Shown here: in pieces, positions 11,012 to 26,180 of the stretch
Layout: each line of letters starts with the position of its first letter
Position numbering within the stretch: the stretch's first letter is position 1
Source of the DNA: Hyaloperonospora brassicae
Lineage: Eukaryota; Oomycota; Peronosporomycetes; Peronosporales; Peronosporaceae
Assembly (NCBI GenBank): GCA_947650285.1
Contig: CANTFL010000057.1
Coordinates: 1-64,000 of the forward strand
Length of the DNA: 64,000 nt
Reading direction: 5' to 3'
Translations under genes and position numbers: made by a program
The notes under the pieces: model-generated
Seen by the model: only the letters and a program-made list of their open reading frames with translations
Databases searched by the model: none
What the model was told of the DNA's origin: nothing

Positions 11012-11779
11012 CTATTGCTGGAGCTGCCAGTCGTAATTGTCGATGCGAAACTGCGCAAACGACAAGAGCACTTCGTCCGCATCGCCAAAGAGCTCAGCTC
11101 TCGTCTCTTCGTCCGTGTGGATACGGACATCGGGAAGCGCTATGCTGTGCATACCCGCCGCCTTCGCGGCAGTGTACCCGTTCACCGAGTCTTCAAACAC
11201 AATGCACAGCGGCGGGTCGCCGCCCTCGTCGCCCCCTTCGGTCAGACCAAACAGACGCTGACCAGCCGTCCGGAAAATGTCGGGCGCCGGCTTCCCCCGC
11301 TTCACGGCAGGATCATCGCCGCACACGATAGTCGAGAAGAAAGCGAACAACTCGCGATGGTGCTTCATTTTCGTCTCGACGACGCTCCGGCTATTGGACG
11401 TGGCCAGCGCCAAGGGAATGCCACGAGCGTGCAGCGCACGCAGCACGTTGAGGCCGCCCGGGAGCTCCTTGACGCGGTCCGACATGGCGCGCATGCGTGT
11501 CGCCCACTGCTCGAAGAGCTCGTTTGGCGTGATCGCCTCGTGGCTGAGCCCCGCGGCCGCAATGGCCATGCGCGTCCACTCGTTGGCAGGCCGCCCCAGA
11601 ATCGTCTTGTGCATAGCCATCGTGAACTCCTTTCCAAACGGACGCAGGACGCCATCGATCGCAAGCCGACTCAGCTCTTCCGTGTCGAGCAACGTGCCGT
11701 CCATGTCAAAGATCGCACCGTACACTTTAGGCTTTGACGCAGTGGACGTCGCGGGCGTTGGCGTTTCTGTCGTGTCCAT
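11012..11779 (-). CDS. HAD-superfamily phosphatase, HDHD1 / beta-phosphoglucomutase-like
   Basis: Single-exon 255-residue protein, the usual length for this family. Such enzymes dephosphorylate small sugar phosphates in the cytosol through an aspartyl-phosphate intermediate; pseudouridine-5'-phosphatase and 2-deoxyglucose-6-phosphatase are the nearest known types. Motif I is DMDGTLLDTE with nucleophile Asp25 and acid/base Asp27. Motif II is the Ser/Thr in LATSNS (about residues 124-130), motif III is Lys163 in RGKPAPDIF, and motif IV is Glu196-Asp197 in VFEDSVNG. A helical cap lies between motifs I and II (about 36-105). A Pro/Thr-rich tail of some 17 residues precedes the core. The start is the first ATG and is directly followed by the family fold. 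Substrate cannot be told from sequence. The next gene, also minus, starts its coding end 527 bp away. Confidence 0.93.
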   Translation of the reverse strand: MDTTETPTPATSTASKPKVYGAIFDMDGTLLDTEELSRLAIDGVLRPFGKEFTMAMHKTILGRPANEWTRMAIAAAGLSHEAITPNELFEQWATRMRAMSDRVKELPGGLNVLRALHARGIPLALATSNSRSVVETKMKHHRELFAFFSTIVCGDDPAVKRGKPAPDIFRTAGQRLFGLTEGGDEGGDPPLCIVFEDSVNGYTAAKAAGMHSIALPDVRIHTDEETRAELFGDADEVLLSFAQFRIDNYDWQLQQ

Positions 11780-12305
11780 TTCTAGAGTGACGTCGGACGC
11801 AAGAGACCGATGTGAAGGGCACGTGGGATCTACAATACGGTTTTGTGTGGGTGTTGTTTAGTCAGTTTGAGTTGACACTGCGATCGGCGGCTGGACGACG
11901 TCTGGATACAGCACTCGTGCTTGCGACCAAGTGATTGGTATCTCCTCGTGGCCTATTTGCTGTAGCCGCTTATGTCACTTGCTTGACCATGGAACACGGT
12001 GTGAGGATTGTTACCCGACTCGTGGGTGCTATTGTTGCTCGAGTCAGAGATATGACAGAAGGGTGACGATCGAGATGGACTACAGCGCTGACAGATATGT
12101 TTTCAGAAGATCATGTACTTGTCGCTATCGAGCTTCCTGTCCAATCATTGACTATGTGGCTGCGTACGCGACTTGACGCGATGTACCAGTGTCACAGTAT
12201 CCCAGCAGAACCTTGCGTCTAGTGCATTCGTGTATGCTGAAACTAAAGACTACACGGATCCAGCGCGCAAGTTCTCTCGAGAGCTCTACAGATCCTTGTG
12301 TCAAC
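11780..12305. other. Intergenic region between HAD and MSI1 genes
   Basis: It should hold the HAD promoter and the MSI1 3' end. Open frames are short and without motifs. Nothing else is recognised. Confidence 0.6.
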
Positions 12306-14180
<1,875 letters not shown>

Positions 14181-14835
14181 ATGGTCGTAGCGGTGCGGCT
14201 GATTGTAGCAGGATCGCTTCTTGTGATGGCGCTCGTGGGGATTACCGTAGCTTCAGCCGCGTACTCAACGTCGTGGGGTCTCTTTGTCCGTACGCTACGA
14301 TGGGCTGATAGCTTGTTCGCTTTATCGTCCAGCTCCTCCTTTTTATGCACGTATTACAATGGGATATAATCCTAACTCACGTGACTCTGTCGTTGCTATT
14401 TCTAGTATTCCCGTACGTGTTACTACCCATGACAGCAGCTGCATTCTCAACTTTGGCAGGAGGCGACGAATTGAGGTACGTGGGGACAGTGTCGACGATA
14501 CTGGTGGCCGCGCCGCTCTCTCTTCGCTCATTGCGTTCTCTTGATTTGTAGCGCCTGGACAAACTTTGGATGCTTTTTTGAGGCGTTTCTATGGACCAGC
14601 ACGTTTGCGATACCTTCTATTTTGTATCGAGCTGACGCGGTACAGTAGTTGCGCTTGGCCAGCTGGATATCATGATCAAATACGTAGCAGGCTGATAAGC
14701 AAAAGTCCTGACAATGGTTGTGTGTTTGTGTTGGTTCACACACAGCTTATTTTACCTCAAGTGGGCTGGCTGATGGCGTCAAATGTGCTCGTGTTTGCAT
14801 CCTTCATGAGTTTGGCGTTGACCAATGAGGACTGA
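14181..14835 (+). CDS. VPS55: VPS55/LEPROT-like endosomal membrane protein, four exons
   Basis: Exons 14181-14289, 14406-14475, 14552-14639 and 14746-14835 join in frame to 118 residues. The introns (116, 76 and 106 bp) begin GTACG or GTACA and end TAG or CAG. The family is about 130-140 residues with four membrane helices and works with Vps68 in late-endosome to vacuole sorting; LEPROT controls receptor display. Visible here are helix 1 (VVAVRLIVAGSLLVMALVG), SWGLFVLFPYVLLPM, which parallels YWPLFVLIFHAISPIP of human LEPROT, then ELSAWTNFGCFFEAF and FAIPSILYRA, which parallel ELAYFFTTGIVVSAF and FPVILARV, and a last helix after LPQVGWLMASN. An in-frame TGA lies upstream of the ATG. No single open frame shows this gene. 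Family assignment is by remembered pattern; a different small four-helix protein is possible. Confidence 0.75.
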
Positions 14836-16495
14836 GTCCAGATTTTGAGTGGCAAGCGCACCACAATCGTTGGCGGAGACGCTTTGTGCGCTGATGCAAG
14901 GCTGCCGTATTTATGATGTAGTATCAGCGTGCCTAAAACCAGGATTTGACCACAGAGTTGTGCGGCGCACCAGCTTATTTCGCATTGATGCAATCATTTA
15001 TAAGCAGCTCATACTTCGGACGTCGTGGTTACTTCCCGCAAGTTGTTGCACAAAGCGTGATGTTTTGCGTAGCATGAGCAATGCAATGGTCATGATGAGC
15101 TATCATGTAGCCCTCCTCCTCCTCCCCGATGTCACTGTGGGCGCTACGAGGGTCGCAAAAGTGTAGTACGTTTCCGTCAAAACAAATGCTAGATGCGTGC
15201 TTCTGGTGGTGAAATGATGAGAGCCTTGTTCATGTAAAAAGACTGTCAACTTGTGACGGACGATGACAAGCTTTCGTCATCGTTTGATCACTAGGCCGCC
15301 GATAGACTTGCGGGGGATCAGTCAAGAACGCGTGCACTTGTCGATTTGCACCGCTTCAAATGTACCACGCTTGGCGTTTGCAACCCTCACTTTTACATGA
15401 CGTGGTAGTTTCCAGATAGTATCTACCTTTACGTGAAAAAGTTGAGCAATGATATACTCGTGAACAGGTGTGATTTTTTCATTCTTTATTCTCAATGTCG
15501 GTACCAGCATCGTTGTGGTCACTTTCTTGATCCACAAGATCGAGGACGGCTCGGAAAGATCGCCCACCTCCTTACTATAATACAGGATCTAGGACGGCTT
15601 GGAAAAATCGCCCACAGCCCTTGGTTTAAGTCTTGATGTCTTATTAGCCTTCTATATTCAAACCACTAAGACGAGAAGCAGCGCAAAAATGAAAACTGTG
15701 ATGATACCAGAAGTAAGTTTCTCCATCAATCTACTTATGAAAATGGTGAAGAAGCTCAATGAAGCTCGCTCAAGTCGGTTTAGCTTGTAGATAGAGGCTG
15801 CGTTTGCAGCCTTAGAGCTGAGCTCAAAAGTAGTGCATTCCCTTCTGGTCGTATTCTCTCTTGAGCCAAACTGTGCCAATTGAGTGCATGATCAAACATG
15901 TTGCTGACGCGGCGGTATTTCTTTCGGTCACTTTTGTTGCAAATGTTGGATTTCGGTACGCGGCATTGCACCATGCAAATTGTTGTGGTACATGAAGACC
16001 CTTCGGATGGGCGGCAGCAAATGCTGCTTCTACTGTACGTACACATTGCTCTTTCTGATGTCTTGCACTCAAAGCTGCTGCAGGACCACACAAGACTAAA
16101 AATGGCTCGAACGTGCAGGATAAGGGCTTTATAGGTGCCACACATGCGTGGACATGATGGGTCAATGCCCGTGCACGGAATGCTCACGCCACGTCAACAA
16201 GAATCTGTGCTTGTATGTAGAGTGGCAGCAAACGCTGGCGAGAGGACTGTCAAGACAAGGGCAAGAGTACCAGACCAGGATGAGTCACCTGTGCTATCTA
16301 GTAGCGTCCGACGAATATGAGTAGTTATTTTGCACACGGACTGTGCTATGCGTGCATGGGGTGTAAGAAGCCTTTAGAACAACGATTACCTATTGTCTAC
16401 ATCAACGAACTACACGCCGTCCCAATCTTGGCAATTAATCATAGTCCGTGGAAGTCGGTATCTGTCAAACAGTAACGACTGTTGTTGTCACGAGC
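14836..16495. other. Region without an established gene
   Basis: Contains a near-duplicate segment of about 25 bp (AGGACGGCTCGGAAAGATCG at 15542 and a variant near 15592). Minus-strand frames at 15322-15567 (81 codons), 15824-16165 (113 codons) and 15658-15879 (73 codons, ending in a hydrophobic stretch of about 16 residues) have no recognised domain. A small spliced gene cannot be excluded. Confidence 0.4.
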
Positions 16496-16913
16496 TGTAA
16501 CGAGGTGAGCCCGTTACACAAAATTGATACGAATGTTACAATTTTTTAGAACTATCAAACTTGATAATATTCAATCAACATCACTCGAGACGAGGTGATG
16601 TTGACGGATGGTCACCTCGAAGGTAACATTCTTTGGGTGCTCCACTTAATGGTTGATGTATACGGTACATCAATCAGATGAACCACCAATCGCTGATGGA
16701 CGCGCGCAATGTGTGGTGAGCAAGAAACCCCACATAGGAAATTGTACTTTTATATAGTTAGACGAAGACCAAGATGGTTACAAAGAAACTAAACTAGTTA
16801 TATTTAGCTTTACTTTAACCTTAAACAGAGCTTCCGACCTTTGCTTACTTCCTCGCGCTTCCTCACGCCACGTGTACGTGACGTCGAGAGTAAGAAGCCT
16901 TGTGTTCTTATCC
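16496..16913 (+). repeat. LTR fragment, TGTAAC family
   Basis: Starts TGTAACGAGGTGAGCCCG and follows the same order of blocks as the LTRs at 26824 and 47763: 'gataatattcaat', 'ggttgatgt', 'ccaccaatcgctg', 'acgcgcgcaatg', 'cacgccacgtgtacgtga', 'ccttgtgtt'. The normal ending CCCCGTTACA is missing, so the copy is truncated near 16913. No target duplication. Confidence 0.7.
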
Positions 16914-19900
16914 TGAATACGCATTTGGAGTCTTTGGGAAGTACAACGCAGAAGCGCTGCAATGGGAAAAGAGACTAAGAACAAGGAAGCCTACAAAACG
17001 CTCGACTTATTTTCATTATGATGTGCCTCCTACCTGAAAAACTATATCTCATGGCGACGATTATAGGGACATTTCGCCACGTGTCTTAGCTACCGTTACC
17101 TCCTCTTACTAACGCTATACACAAATGGAAAACTCGAAACTCTTGAAAGTTCCAAAATCATGTGACACGGTGATTACACTCGTAGAATACCGACGTTTCA
17201 TCCGCAGTCAGTCCAACATTCTACTTGATGACAGAAATTGCTGATTGTTTATGCTACCAAAGAAGCGCCTACTTTACGGCCATTAGAAATATGCGATAAG
17301 GCGATAGTAAATGTGCGATGGGTCGATAGCTGATGCGCGACCATGCGATTCGTCATGCGCATCCACCATCTTTTCAACATCGACCTAGCAGCACACAACA
17401 TTTGTAGAAGCACGCAACCGATAGTTACGCGCGGTCGCGCTACGCAAACACCGGGCGGCCGAGACAGCCAATCGAGGGTCTACTCTACATGCCTGTATCA
17501 AATTGCTTATTCGAAAAACAAGAGGACCTCTTTATAGTTATGGTACCAGTCCTGATCAGTCTATGGGACCCCGGCGCTTATATCCTACCTCATGACGTGT
17601 CAGATGTCTTTCACACAGTCATTGGATTTCTCTCACACGTGCGCGATTAAACGATAAGTCATATGCGACTTAACGATCACCAATACAAAATTGAGCGATT
17701 ATTCGTGTCTATGTAACAGAAGCATTTAGTAGGCCTAAAGTAGCGAAAACATTGCGAGCTAAGGTAACCTATGGATGCAGCAGAATCTGTGCAAATGAAT
17801 AATGGTGTGACGAACTTCGTCGTAGCGTTAAGAGGTTAACATTTCCGTTAGTGGATGCATTCTTCCAGTACGTTTTACTTGGACGCAGGTATTAGACGCA
17901 GGTATCTCAATCCGATGCACATACGGAACCTGCTGTACTCTTCGGTGGAGCGGATCACTTCGTCCATTACACATAAGGTAGACATCATTGATATATGTAT
18001 TTCTAATAAGCTAGAGGACGAGTAGGAGGACTGTGGAGTAAATTCAATTAGGTAAATGGGAAACTGGACTTTTTATTGACTTTGCGAACACGGCAATGAC
18101 CAACTTGTCGCTACCGCACCGCGTTTCCTTTCTTGTAGGCCTTCCTACCTATGTAAGCGCATTATTATAAATCCTTCGTTCACAGTCATGTCGCGCCTCG
18201 ATCTATAGTATCAATGTAAAAAAAACTCTGCGAAGTCGTGGGTATTGATCGGGCATATTGATCCAGTACCCGTAACCTCCACCGTAAAGCATCCTATGGT
18301 ACTGTACAATCATGGGTGGTACTGCGACATCATTGCAATAAGGTAATATTGTTGCAGCCTGCTAGTCTTCTTCGCACGTGTTTAGGTTGTGCGTCACAAT
18401 TTTTTACAGTATCGAGTTAATTAAAGTTGAATGTGAACAATGAATAGGACCTCAAATTACATTTCATTATCATAAAGATTGGCTCATTATATATGTGTAT
18501 GATCCAACTTCGGGCGAAGGCATTGATACTAATATAGGTTAGAATGTGGGCTGTAGACACGTTTTAATGTACTTCCTTTGCACTTTACAAATTATCTCAA
18601 GCGACACTTCCTCTTTAGTTATATTTGAAACAAGTAACGAAAGAGGTAGCAGGTAATCGATCACGAAAAACCCGATGATATCTGAATTGTCGCAAGCATG
18701 TACGTCTTTATCATGATTTTGATGTACCCATGCAGACACATGATAATTCGTCCCGTGATCGATCCATTTATGTGATGTGCACTGGTGAATACGTACTGAC
18801 TTTAGAACGCAACTTACACTTACTATCTTCAGTTGATGATAGTGCCCCGCTACCTCATGTGCGCAGAGGAATCTGTCGCTCCTAAACGACATCATCTAGA
18901 AGTAGATAAGTACTTTTCGTTATTTTAAATGGCGAAGTTCTAAACCCGTCTCATCATTTAGTCATATGAACATACAATCGTGTATGGTGACGTCTACTCG
19001 CGCGCGATTCACGTAGTCAATTTTGGGCTTACACAATGGTCTACACAAACCCATGAGCAGGATCTTGGGTCACAGCAACAATATCACTGTATATAGTGAT
19101 GTTACTGATAGAATATTCGGTGTAATATTCGTTATTGTAATTTCTTGCAAACGGAAATATTATGAAACATGATCACCCGTTGGATCACCCCCAAGCCGAT
19201 AGTCATTCGAGTGAATATGTTTAGTTTAGTATCCACCCGTTGGGTCACTCTGGGGCAGGAAATAATTGCTTATTTCAATTCTTCCATTTCTGACGCCGAT
19301 TGCATGTCGAACAATTTATTGTGGTGTGCTGCAAAAGCCGCTGATTGAGTATCTGCACGAATGAACCCAGCTGCAAGTGATAGTGCATACGCAACGTCGT
19401 CAGAAAAGTCGTCATCTGCTGCTTCTTTGCCAAAACTTGCATCGCTTATTACTGCTACATTTGCACATGGTACTACACCAGGTGTATGTAATAGTACGAT
19501 GTATGACTCTGGCGAGTCGAAAGTCGGTTACGACCCAGTAAAAGTTGCGATGTCGATCGTAGCACCTATCGTGGCCAAAAATGAGCCTCAAAGCTAGAAG
19601 ACTCGACCAAACAAAATGCCTCATGAGATGTATCACTGCCTCTTTAGGTTTGATAATGATGTTGTATTATTATCATCTAAGCCGACTCTTGAGCACTTAA
19701 AAAAGAGTAATAACGACGGAGGCTCGCGCCATCGTAACATTAGTGATCGTGGAGCCGCTACTTTATTCATTACCACGCAGAATACTTTAACGCAATTTCT
19801 TGCGATCAGCCCCTGAGGTTAAGCCATGGATTTTTCTAGTGCCACTCATCACTAAGTTTTTGGGTAGGTCGAGCTAACATCATTTACATTTTAATTCGAT

Positions 19901-21588
19901 GCACAAAGGCTTCTCGGACGTCACATCATTGCGAAAAACTTTCGGCTGAAGCACAATTTGCATCACATTTATCCCTTATAGGCCAGTAAGCGCGAAGCAT
20001 GGCTTTATCATTAACACAGTTCGTACCAGGTCTGAGAAAGTTGTTTGAAATCGGTGCAAGCTTTCAACTGCATTGATCTTGTGAGGCAGGAAATCCTTGC
20101 CTCACATGGGGAAACCATGTTTAAGTTATACTAAAAACTCAAAGCTCGTATATCGATAGGCTTATTCCCTTTTCTCTTCCTGAAGTAGAAGCCTCATCTT
20201 ATATAAGACGTGCGGAGTGATATATAATCTGAGATCTTTCTATAAGCGACAGACGCGCGTGTTCTTCATCGCCTGCCGAATCCATCAGATGAGCGTCGTC
20301 GTATTGCTCGACGAATTTTTTTACAGGACCGCCATTTTTTGTAAAGAGGGTCCCAGCTGTCGAGTCAAGGTACTATGACCTCTCTATCAAACAAGAAGTC
20401 TCTTTTGAATCCTGGTTACGATACAATGCATCCAGATACGCTCTACGACAAAGCGTTGGTCAACGTGCGTCCATCAGCGATTGAGGTGGAGATAGAAAAA
20501 CCCAATCTTATTTACTCGTTGGAATCTACAACCGGTAATCGATTGGCACGAATTCGTCCTCTGAGAATTGATGAGGGACTTACGAGAACGATCGTAGTCT
20601 TGGATTGGTGATAAAGGTGCAGTGCTATCGTGCATATCGGGCAGATGACTGATCGGCGTTTGTGCTTACCCTATTGAATAATATCCGGTAGCGTCGTCGC
20701 CAACTCGACGAACTTGCGTCGGATTGTCGCGACACTAAGTCGATACCAAAACAGCTCAAGAGCTTGGTCCGCAAAACAAAAGAGTCTTGTGAGGGAATTT
20801 GTGAGTGGAGTCTGTCTTCGCGCTTGAATGAAGCCGTGTACTGACGGTACAAGCGCAGCCTTATCGCGTGTACACTCGAATGCTTAAGCGTACTGCGAGG
20901 CAAGTTGATGGTTTACGCGTGACTTTGGATATGCAGCATAAAAAATGGGCCGATTTACTAGGGCTGTAACTTACTACTTTTGACATTGTTAATTACACAT
21001 GTAGGTAGGTTTGCCGTAGACTGGAGTACTACTTCACCTTTACTATATAGCAGAACTTTTGATCTTCCATTATTTTCATCGTTCTGTATTGCCGGTCCAC
21101 CGCGTTATCGATGAAATAATGAACGAAAGGAACTAATGCTTTTGAGACAATATAAATTCGTCTGATGTGTCGGTTTTAGTTGTTAATAGTGACTTAAGCG
21201 CGTAAATGCAAAGCGCTGTTTCTCTTCTTTAACAAGAGTGTCATATTATTTCCCCGCATGTTAATTATAAATCTAAATATATTAGTGCGGTCATTTTCCT
21301 TTGTGCCAACAATTACGAAATCGCTTTATCTGCGTTTAGTATTCATCGGTTGAACAGGTCGGCATCGGCATCATTTATGTCGACAGTTTCGTTGACTTGT
21401 GACATGCGAAATTCAGAACGCTTTTTGCGCAAGATAATTTTCTCTCCTCGTGTACTGGATTCGCAGTCTAAGATATTAGGTAAATGTGAATGATGTATGC
21501 ATTCTGTGAAGAATGATGCATGCACTAACTACGCATACACCACGTTATTGATAGAGAACCCGGAAATTATTGCGTTCGCACTCTAACT
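16914..21588. other. Repeat-derived or unrecognised sequence
   Basis: No supported gene. Plus-strand frames at 19361-19597 (78 codons, Ser/Ala rich) and 20375-20611 (78 codons) have no family. Short direct repeats of CACCCGTTGGRTCAC occur near 19175 and 19233. A paired segment ATATCACT..AGTGAT lies near 19080-19104. Confidence 0.4.
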
Positions 21589-22110
21589 TTAAAACCGAGT
21601 GGATACATCCTCAAGCTTATCATCGAGGACAAGAACTGCACCTAATGTCTGGTAATCAGTTTGGAAATGTTTAGAATTAGATATCTTTAGCCGTGTGTCA
21701 AGATATCTGGAACAACGATTGCCAAACGCCACCCGGAACTGGGGGCCTCTGTCATCTACGAGCTCACAAGATAACCCATGAGGGAAAAAGACCTTGTCGA
21801 TAAAGATACGAGCACAGCTTTCCAATAGGTTTGACTTACATACAATAAGAAGATGCAACATCTTGATAAAACGATCAATGTAAAATATTGCACCCAAATT
21901 CATGCGCTTGTCTCTAGAAAACTGTTGACGAGGCACATTACGAAGGCTTACTAACACGCCACAAGCAATATACCAGAATGGACAGAGACTGTATTGGCTC
22001 ACGGAAAGAAGGACAAGGCTTCACGCGTTGACAAACATCGCGAAATAGAGCGTACTTGCGCACAAAACTATATCAACGGGGCCAGTAAAAGACTTAATTG
22101 ACTATTCGGT
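21589..22110 (-). pseudogene. Gypsy integrase fragment
   Basis: The minus strand reads YSFVRKYALFRDVCQRVKP near 22080, the end of the HHCC zinc-binding region. It then gives FYIDRFIKMLHL, FIDKVFFPHGL and VDDRGPQFRVAF in the frame at 21589-22002. These match the catalytic core around the first and second catalytic aspartates (VDRFSKM and VSDRGPQF). The final glutamate region is only traceable as HFQTDYQT. Frames are broken at both ends. Confidence 0.7.
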
Positions 22111-24149
22111 AAGTCTTCTCACGACAATGATACCCACCAGCTGGTGCATCGTGACACTCATAAATGATGCGCACACGAAACTTATCATGAGATGATTTGA
22201 TGACACAAGTTGTATCGCCTGCAACGGCGGCTGTATAGTACAGCACACCGTTGCGCGTTGTGTCCTGATCTGAAGAAAGTCTGTTTATTTGGGTAAATAT
22301 GTCATAGATATAAGGTTAAGGCCATGAGTTGATCAATCGAACGCAGGATAACCTTACCTTTCGTGTATACCATGCTTAGTCTCAAGCAGTGATGATGACG
22401 AAATACTACTAATAGTGTCACAGCATTGGTCGTATCCTAACTGATTGACTGTTCAAATGAAAAGAAATTGGTCGGCTTAAAAGCGCACCAGCGACGACAT
22501 GAAGTCACCCTGATTAGTGCTCAATGGAGAAGCTGTACTCCGCGAAGACCAACGAATACATCGCTATTATTTGCAAGAGGTAAGTACCATATACGATCGT
22601 GCATACTGACACATGTTTCGTATCGGCAAACAAGCGGTCTATCACCTAGTTACCAGACGTGAGAGTTAGGCAGCGCATCTTTCATTGCATGCAGTTGGTT
22701 CTCATGCATCGATCAATTGCGCTTAAATAGCTGAAGCTTGCGCAATTGATGATCGGCGACGTACTCCGTGTCGTCTGTGTCATATTGCCTCAACGCATGT
22801 TCACCTGTAAAATCCCTTGCGCCGAGTTATATATCGAATGATCGGTTGTGATCCGCAATCAACAGCACAGACAATTCTATTAATTCTAATTTATACCATC
22901 AATAGAGTGCTGAAACTAGTCACTCCAAGACCACTTCTCGCTTTTCTTCTACAAACAAACATGACGTACGGCCATCTCGACGCATATGCGAAGTACTTGT
23001 GCAATCAAGTCGCTAGTCGAAAGTACTCCGAAGTCTCTTGATATCGCCTGTCACGGTCCAGTCGTTGACATCTTTGACACTATACGGATCAGAAAGTACG
23101 CCAGGTTTTACCGACGATTGTGGTATAGTGATCGAGTAATTTGTAGCGAAAAAAACGGATCGCGCATTGAACACGAGTGAGCTGGCAAAAATTTTCGTAA
23201 ACACGTTCGTACTAGTCGCTCCGCACTCGTTAAGTCTGTGTGCTACGGTGGATGGAATTGGATTTTTCACCTCGTGTTAAGGTGAGACGGATATGGACTA
23301 GAATCGAAAGACACGAAATACGCGGACGAGAACACACTAATAAAGGCCACCGATTGGTTCAACATGATGTGAGTGTGATTCATCGACAGATAATATACTA
23401 CTCGCGACCGCGATCCGACTTGATACGGTGTGATCTCGTAAAAATCACGAATGCATCGAGATCTACAATCCACGATTATCAATATGCAAGTTGCAATCTA
23501 TTATCCGTTCAAGTTTGACAAAGAGAGAGATCGCAATTCATCGGATTATTGTGTACAACTTAACGCGATCCACGGTCTGCGATCGACGGAAAATCAGATT
23601 GGGGATACCTCGTATTGTTCTGTACCACTAAGGAGATCGTGTAGCTGGGACCCACGATAAACGGCTAGATTACAATACAACGGACCAGTGTGTACCACCA
23701 CACAACGCGATCTACGATCCGGAAATACATGCAGAGGGCCACTTAATAGAAAAGAAGGATACGTGTGTATGTCTTGTGCGCGGCAGCAGATCCGAACTCA
23801 TGGGTATTCATAGTTGCAGTCTTTAGTTTAATTACGCAAACATTCATTTAATTAAGTACACTTTTCCACCTTTCTTCCTGGCTGGGTTGCCGACTATCTG
23901 GTCGCCATTCGGCCGTTTCGAAATTTGCATGATTTGTTAGTTTATATACCCAGATGGTGCGGCTGGAGATCAAAAAATCTCAACAAGCTCCCAACGTACT
24001 TTTGGACGCAGCAACAAAGTAAAAGAAAGGATACAAAATAGCCAGACGGCTCATGTGGTCAGAATTTCAAGCATGTTTAGTATCTACATTTGAATCAAGT
24101 CGATCTCGTCGATTTCGGGTTGAAGCAAGGACGTTACAAGTATACCCGT

Positions 24150-24305
24150 GACAAAGTGAAGATTTCCATACGATTATCCGCAGCTCCATCACAAACACTT
24201 TTACTTTCGCTCGACACGAGTCCACGTAGAAGAGTGAGGTCCGCCCTGCCGACGGGCACGCAAGTTGAAAAAGTAAATAAGGACGAAAACGGAGTACCCT
24301 CTCCG
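24150..24305 (+). repeat. GATC-family long repeat, copy 3 (partial)
   Basis: Shares 'gtgaagatttcc', 'ccgacgggcacgcaagttg' and 'ggagtaccctctccg' in order with 540-700 of copy 1. It interrupts the decayed gypsy element between its RT and integrase fragments. Confidence 0.6.
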
Positions 24306-24365
24306 AAAATAGGCTGTATAAGTTATTGAAGAGTTGATATCACAAAACTCTTAATCGCCGCCTTA

Positions 24366-25130
24366 CTACATTGCACCTACGAAGTAATTGGATACGAATA
24401 TGCGCTTCCCAAAAATATGCGTACAACTTATCATTGCGAATGAGTGTAAGAACCTGGCAAACGTTTGATCCATGAATTTCCACGTGTGACTTCCATTCAT
24501 ATTCCCAACTTCGGCGAACACACCATCAAATAAACTCGGTGCTAAATCACACCCTGATCGCAACATATCGCTCACACATTCAGTGAACGTAACCTCGGCA
24601 TTGATAAAACCTTGTGTTATGAAAAAGCCAATGCCAGAGCATGCCTTTTGGGGTGACCACTGCTGCGTGCGGGATGTCCTGCGCACAAACAAGGACTTGA
24701 CAGAAGTTATTTATCAGATGTATGGACGTAAATATGGTGATTTTTGACATACCATCTATGATTACATACTTCCTCGGTATCGGTGTCTGAGCCGGTACCG
24801 TTGCAGCATTCAACTTGGTTGATACATGTACTATCCATCATCCTCTTGTAGCTTTTGCACACCGAAGGTCGGAGAGATGGGAGGGGGAGTTGACTCCCTC
24901 ACATAATCCGCTGATAAGCAATCGGCAAAGAACTGATCAACGACTGGCAATTGTTCGCGAAACAGCGTACTCTACTTCATAATGAAGTACTTCGTGCCGT
25001 ATCTTAGTTTGATGTCGTGAAAAGAGCATATATCTTTTGTAAACGCGCACAGTACGTCTTCTGGGAACAAGTCTTTTATATGAATTAAATTATAACACAA
25101 TGTATTTGACAGAAGCGGCTGGAAGGAGTG
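24366..25130 (-). pseudogene. Gypsy reverse transcriptase fragment
   Basis: Pieces in order on the minus strand are DYVRESTPPPISPTFGVQK, MNAATVPAQTPIPRKYVIIDGM, a SIHLINNFCQ segment, then TPKGMLWHWLF and, after a frame change, LFDGVFAEVGNMNGSHT. They correspond to ESKSPHSTPTF, LNAATIPAQTPIPRKD, YQ.L, TPSGMLWEWL and the catalytic FDDIFVHS box, where the second aspartate is lost. The gene is inactive. Confidence 0.7.
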
Positions 25131-25929
25131 AGACCTGTAACGCCCAACTAGAGTCTTTGCATCGAGGCACTTTCGTCCATCGATGAGATTCTGACAGCCC
25201 GTTCATGATTTTTTAACTATCACCGTTGACCAAATATCGACCACGTAAATGTCTTCCATGACGAGTACGCAGATCTACTTGACTTTTCCACTAAGTAGAT
25301 CTCGCAAGAACTGTCTAGCTTTCAACGTTGACTGTTGAGCTGTCTGCGAACTTAACTTTAAATTCTCAATCAGACCGAACGTGCAAACGTCCACCCTCTA
25401 CGTCGCCGTTAATCAATACTTTCAACGTATCGAATATGCTACGAAAACATATTCTAAAAGATGCGGCACTAATTTCCTTACAACACTGAGGGATTATTAT
25501 CCAGCAGGTACTTCTTCAGAAAATCGTTTCCTCGATACTTGGGGCTTATTCCTCAACGTGTTAAGATTTGGTAGGAACGTTACATCTTGGTACTCTACGT
25601 TTGACTCTCTTGTCGACGAACATGTACTGTTTTGCCGCTTCTGGGCAACCGATACATTGTTTCTTCGATGTTGCTCACAGTAGGTATGCATCAATGTTGA
25701 TGTACACTTGGCTTGTTCGAGCGTTTAAACATTCACCGCTGCCTCTGCATCCGCACAGCCGCCGGGAATTCGATCCACGTTGTAGTGATAACCTACACTA
25801 AAGTATTGTTCAGTCGTTCTTACGAACAGAACACGAGTGAGGCCACACCGCTAACTAGTAGAAAATACATAAGCTTGTGGACGCTCCAAGGCATTTATCA
25901 GATGAACATTTGATGAAAAGCATCAGGCA

Positions 25930-26180
25930 TCTTCGCTTACTGATGCTACCAGCTCACCCTCGATTCGTACCTTCTAAGCCAGGGTAATTCCAGGATGTCA
26001 TCAAATTTACCATCCAGATCCAGTACGATGGAAAGTAGTCGTACTGTTCATCTCGTAATTTTCGCAGATTTAAATACACTATTCATTCCGGCCGCAGATG
26101 CGCCTGTAACAAGGCGCACCGTCATTTTGGTTGGATCGATGTCGAGCTCAGCGAACTCAAGCCTACGATACTATAGCGAC
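25930..26180 (-). pseudogene. Gypsy protease-region fragment
   Basis: The minus strand encodes MTVRLVTGASAAG and then IVLDLDGKFDDILELPWLRRY. The second piece parallels LVLDLDSRYDLILGMAWLERH in the full-length element at about 50130-50200, where it follows the protease. The catalytic DSGA box itself is not seen. Confidence 0.6.

Noticed and set aside
10802..11737. 311-codon plus-strand open frame over the HAD gene
   Set aside because: It is a shadow of the minus-strand gene, which carries all four HAD motifs; the plus frame has none.
15658..15879. Possible tail-anchored protein (hydrophobic C-terminus)
   Set aside because: No upstream exon or family could be supported and the reading frame has no recognised motif.
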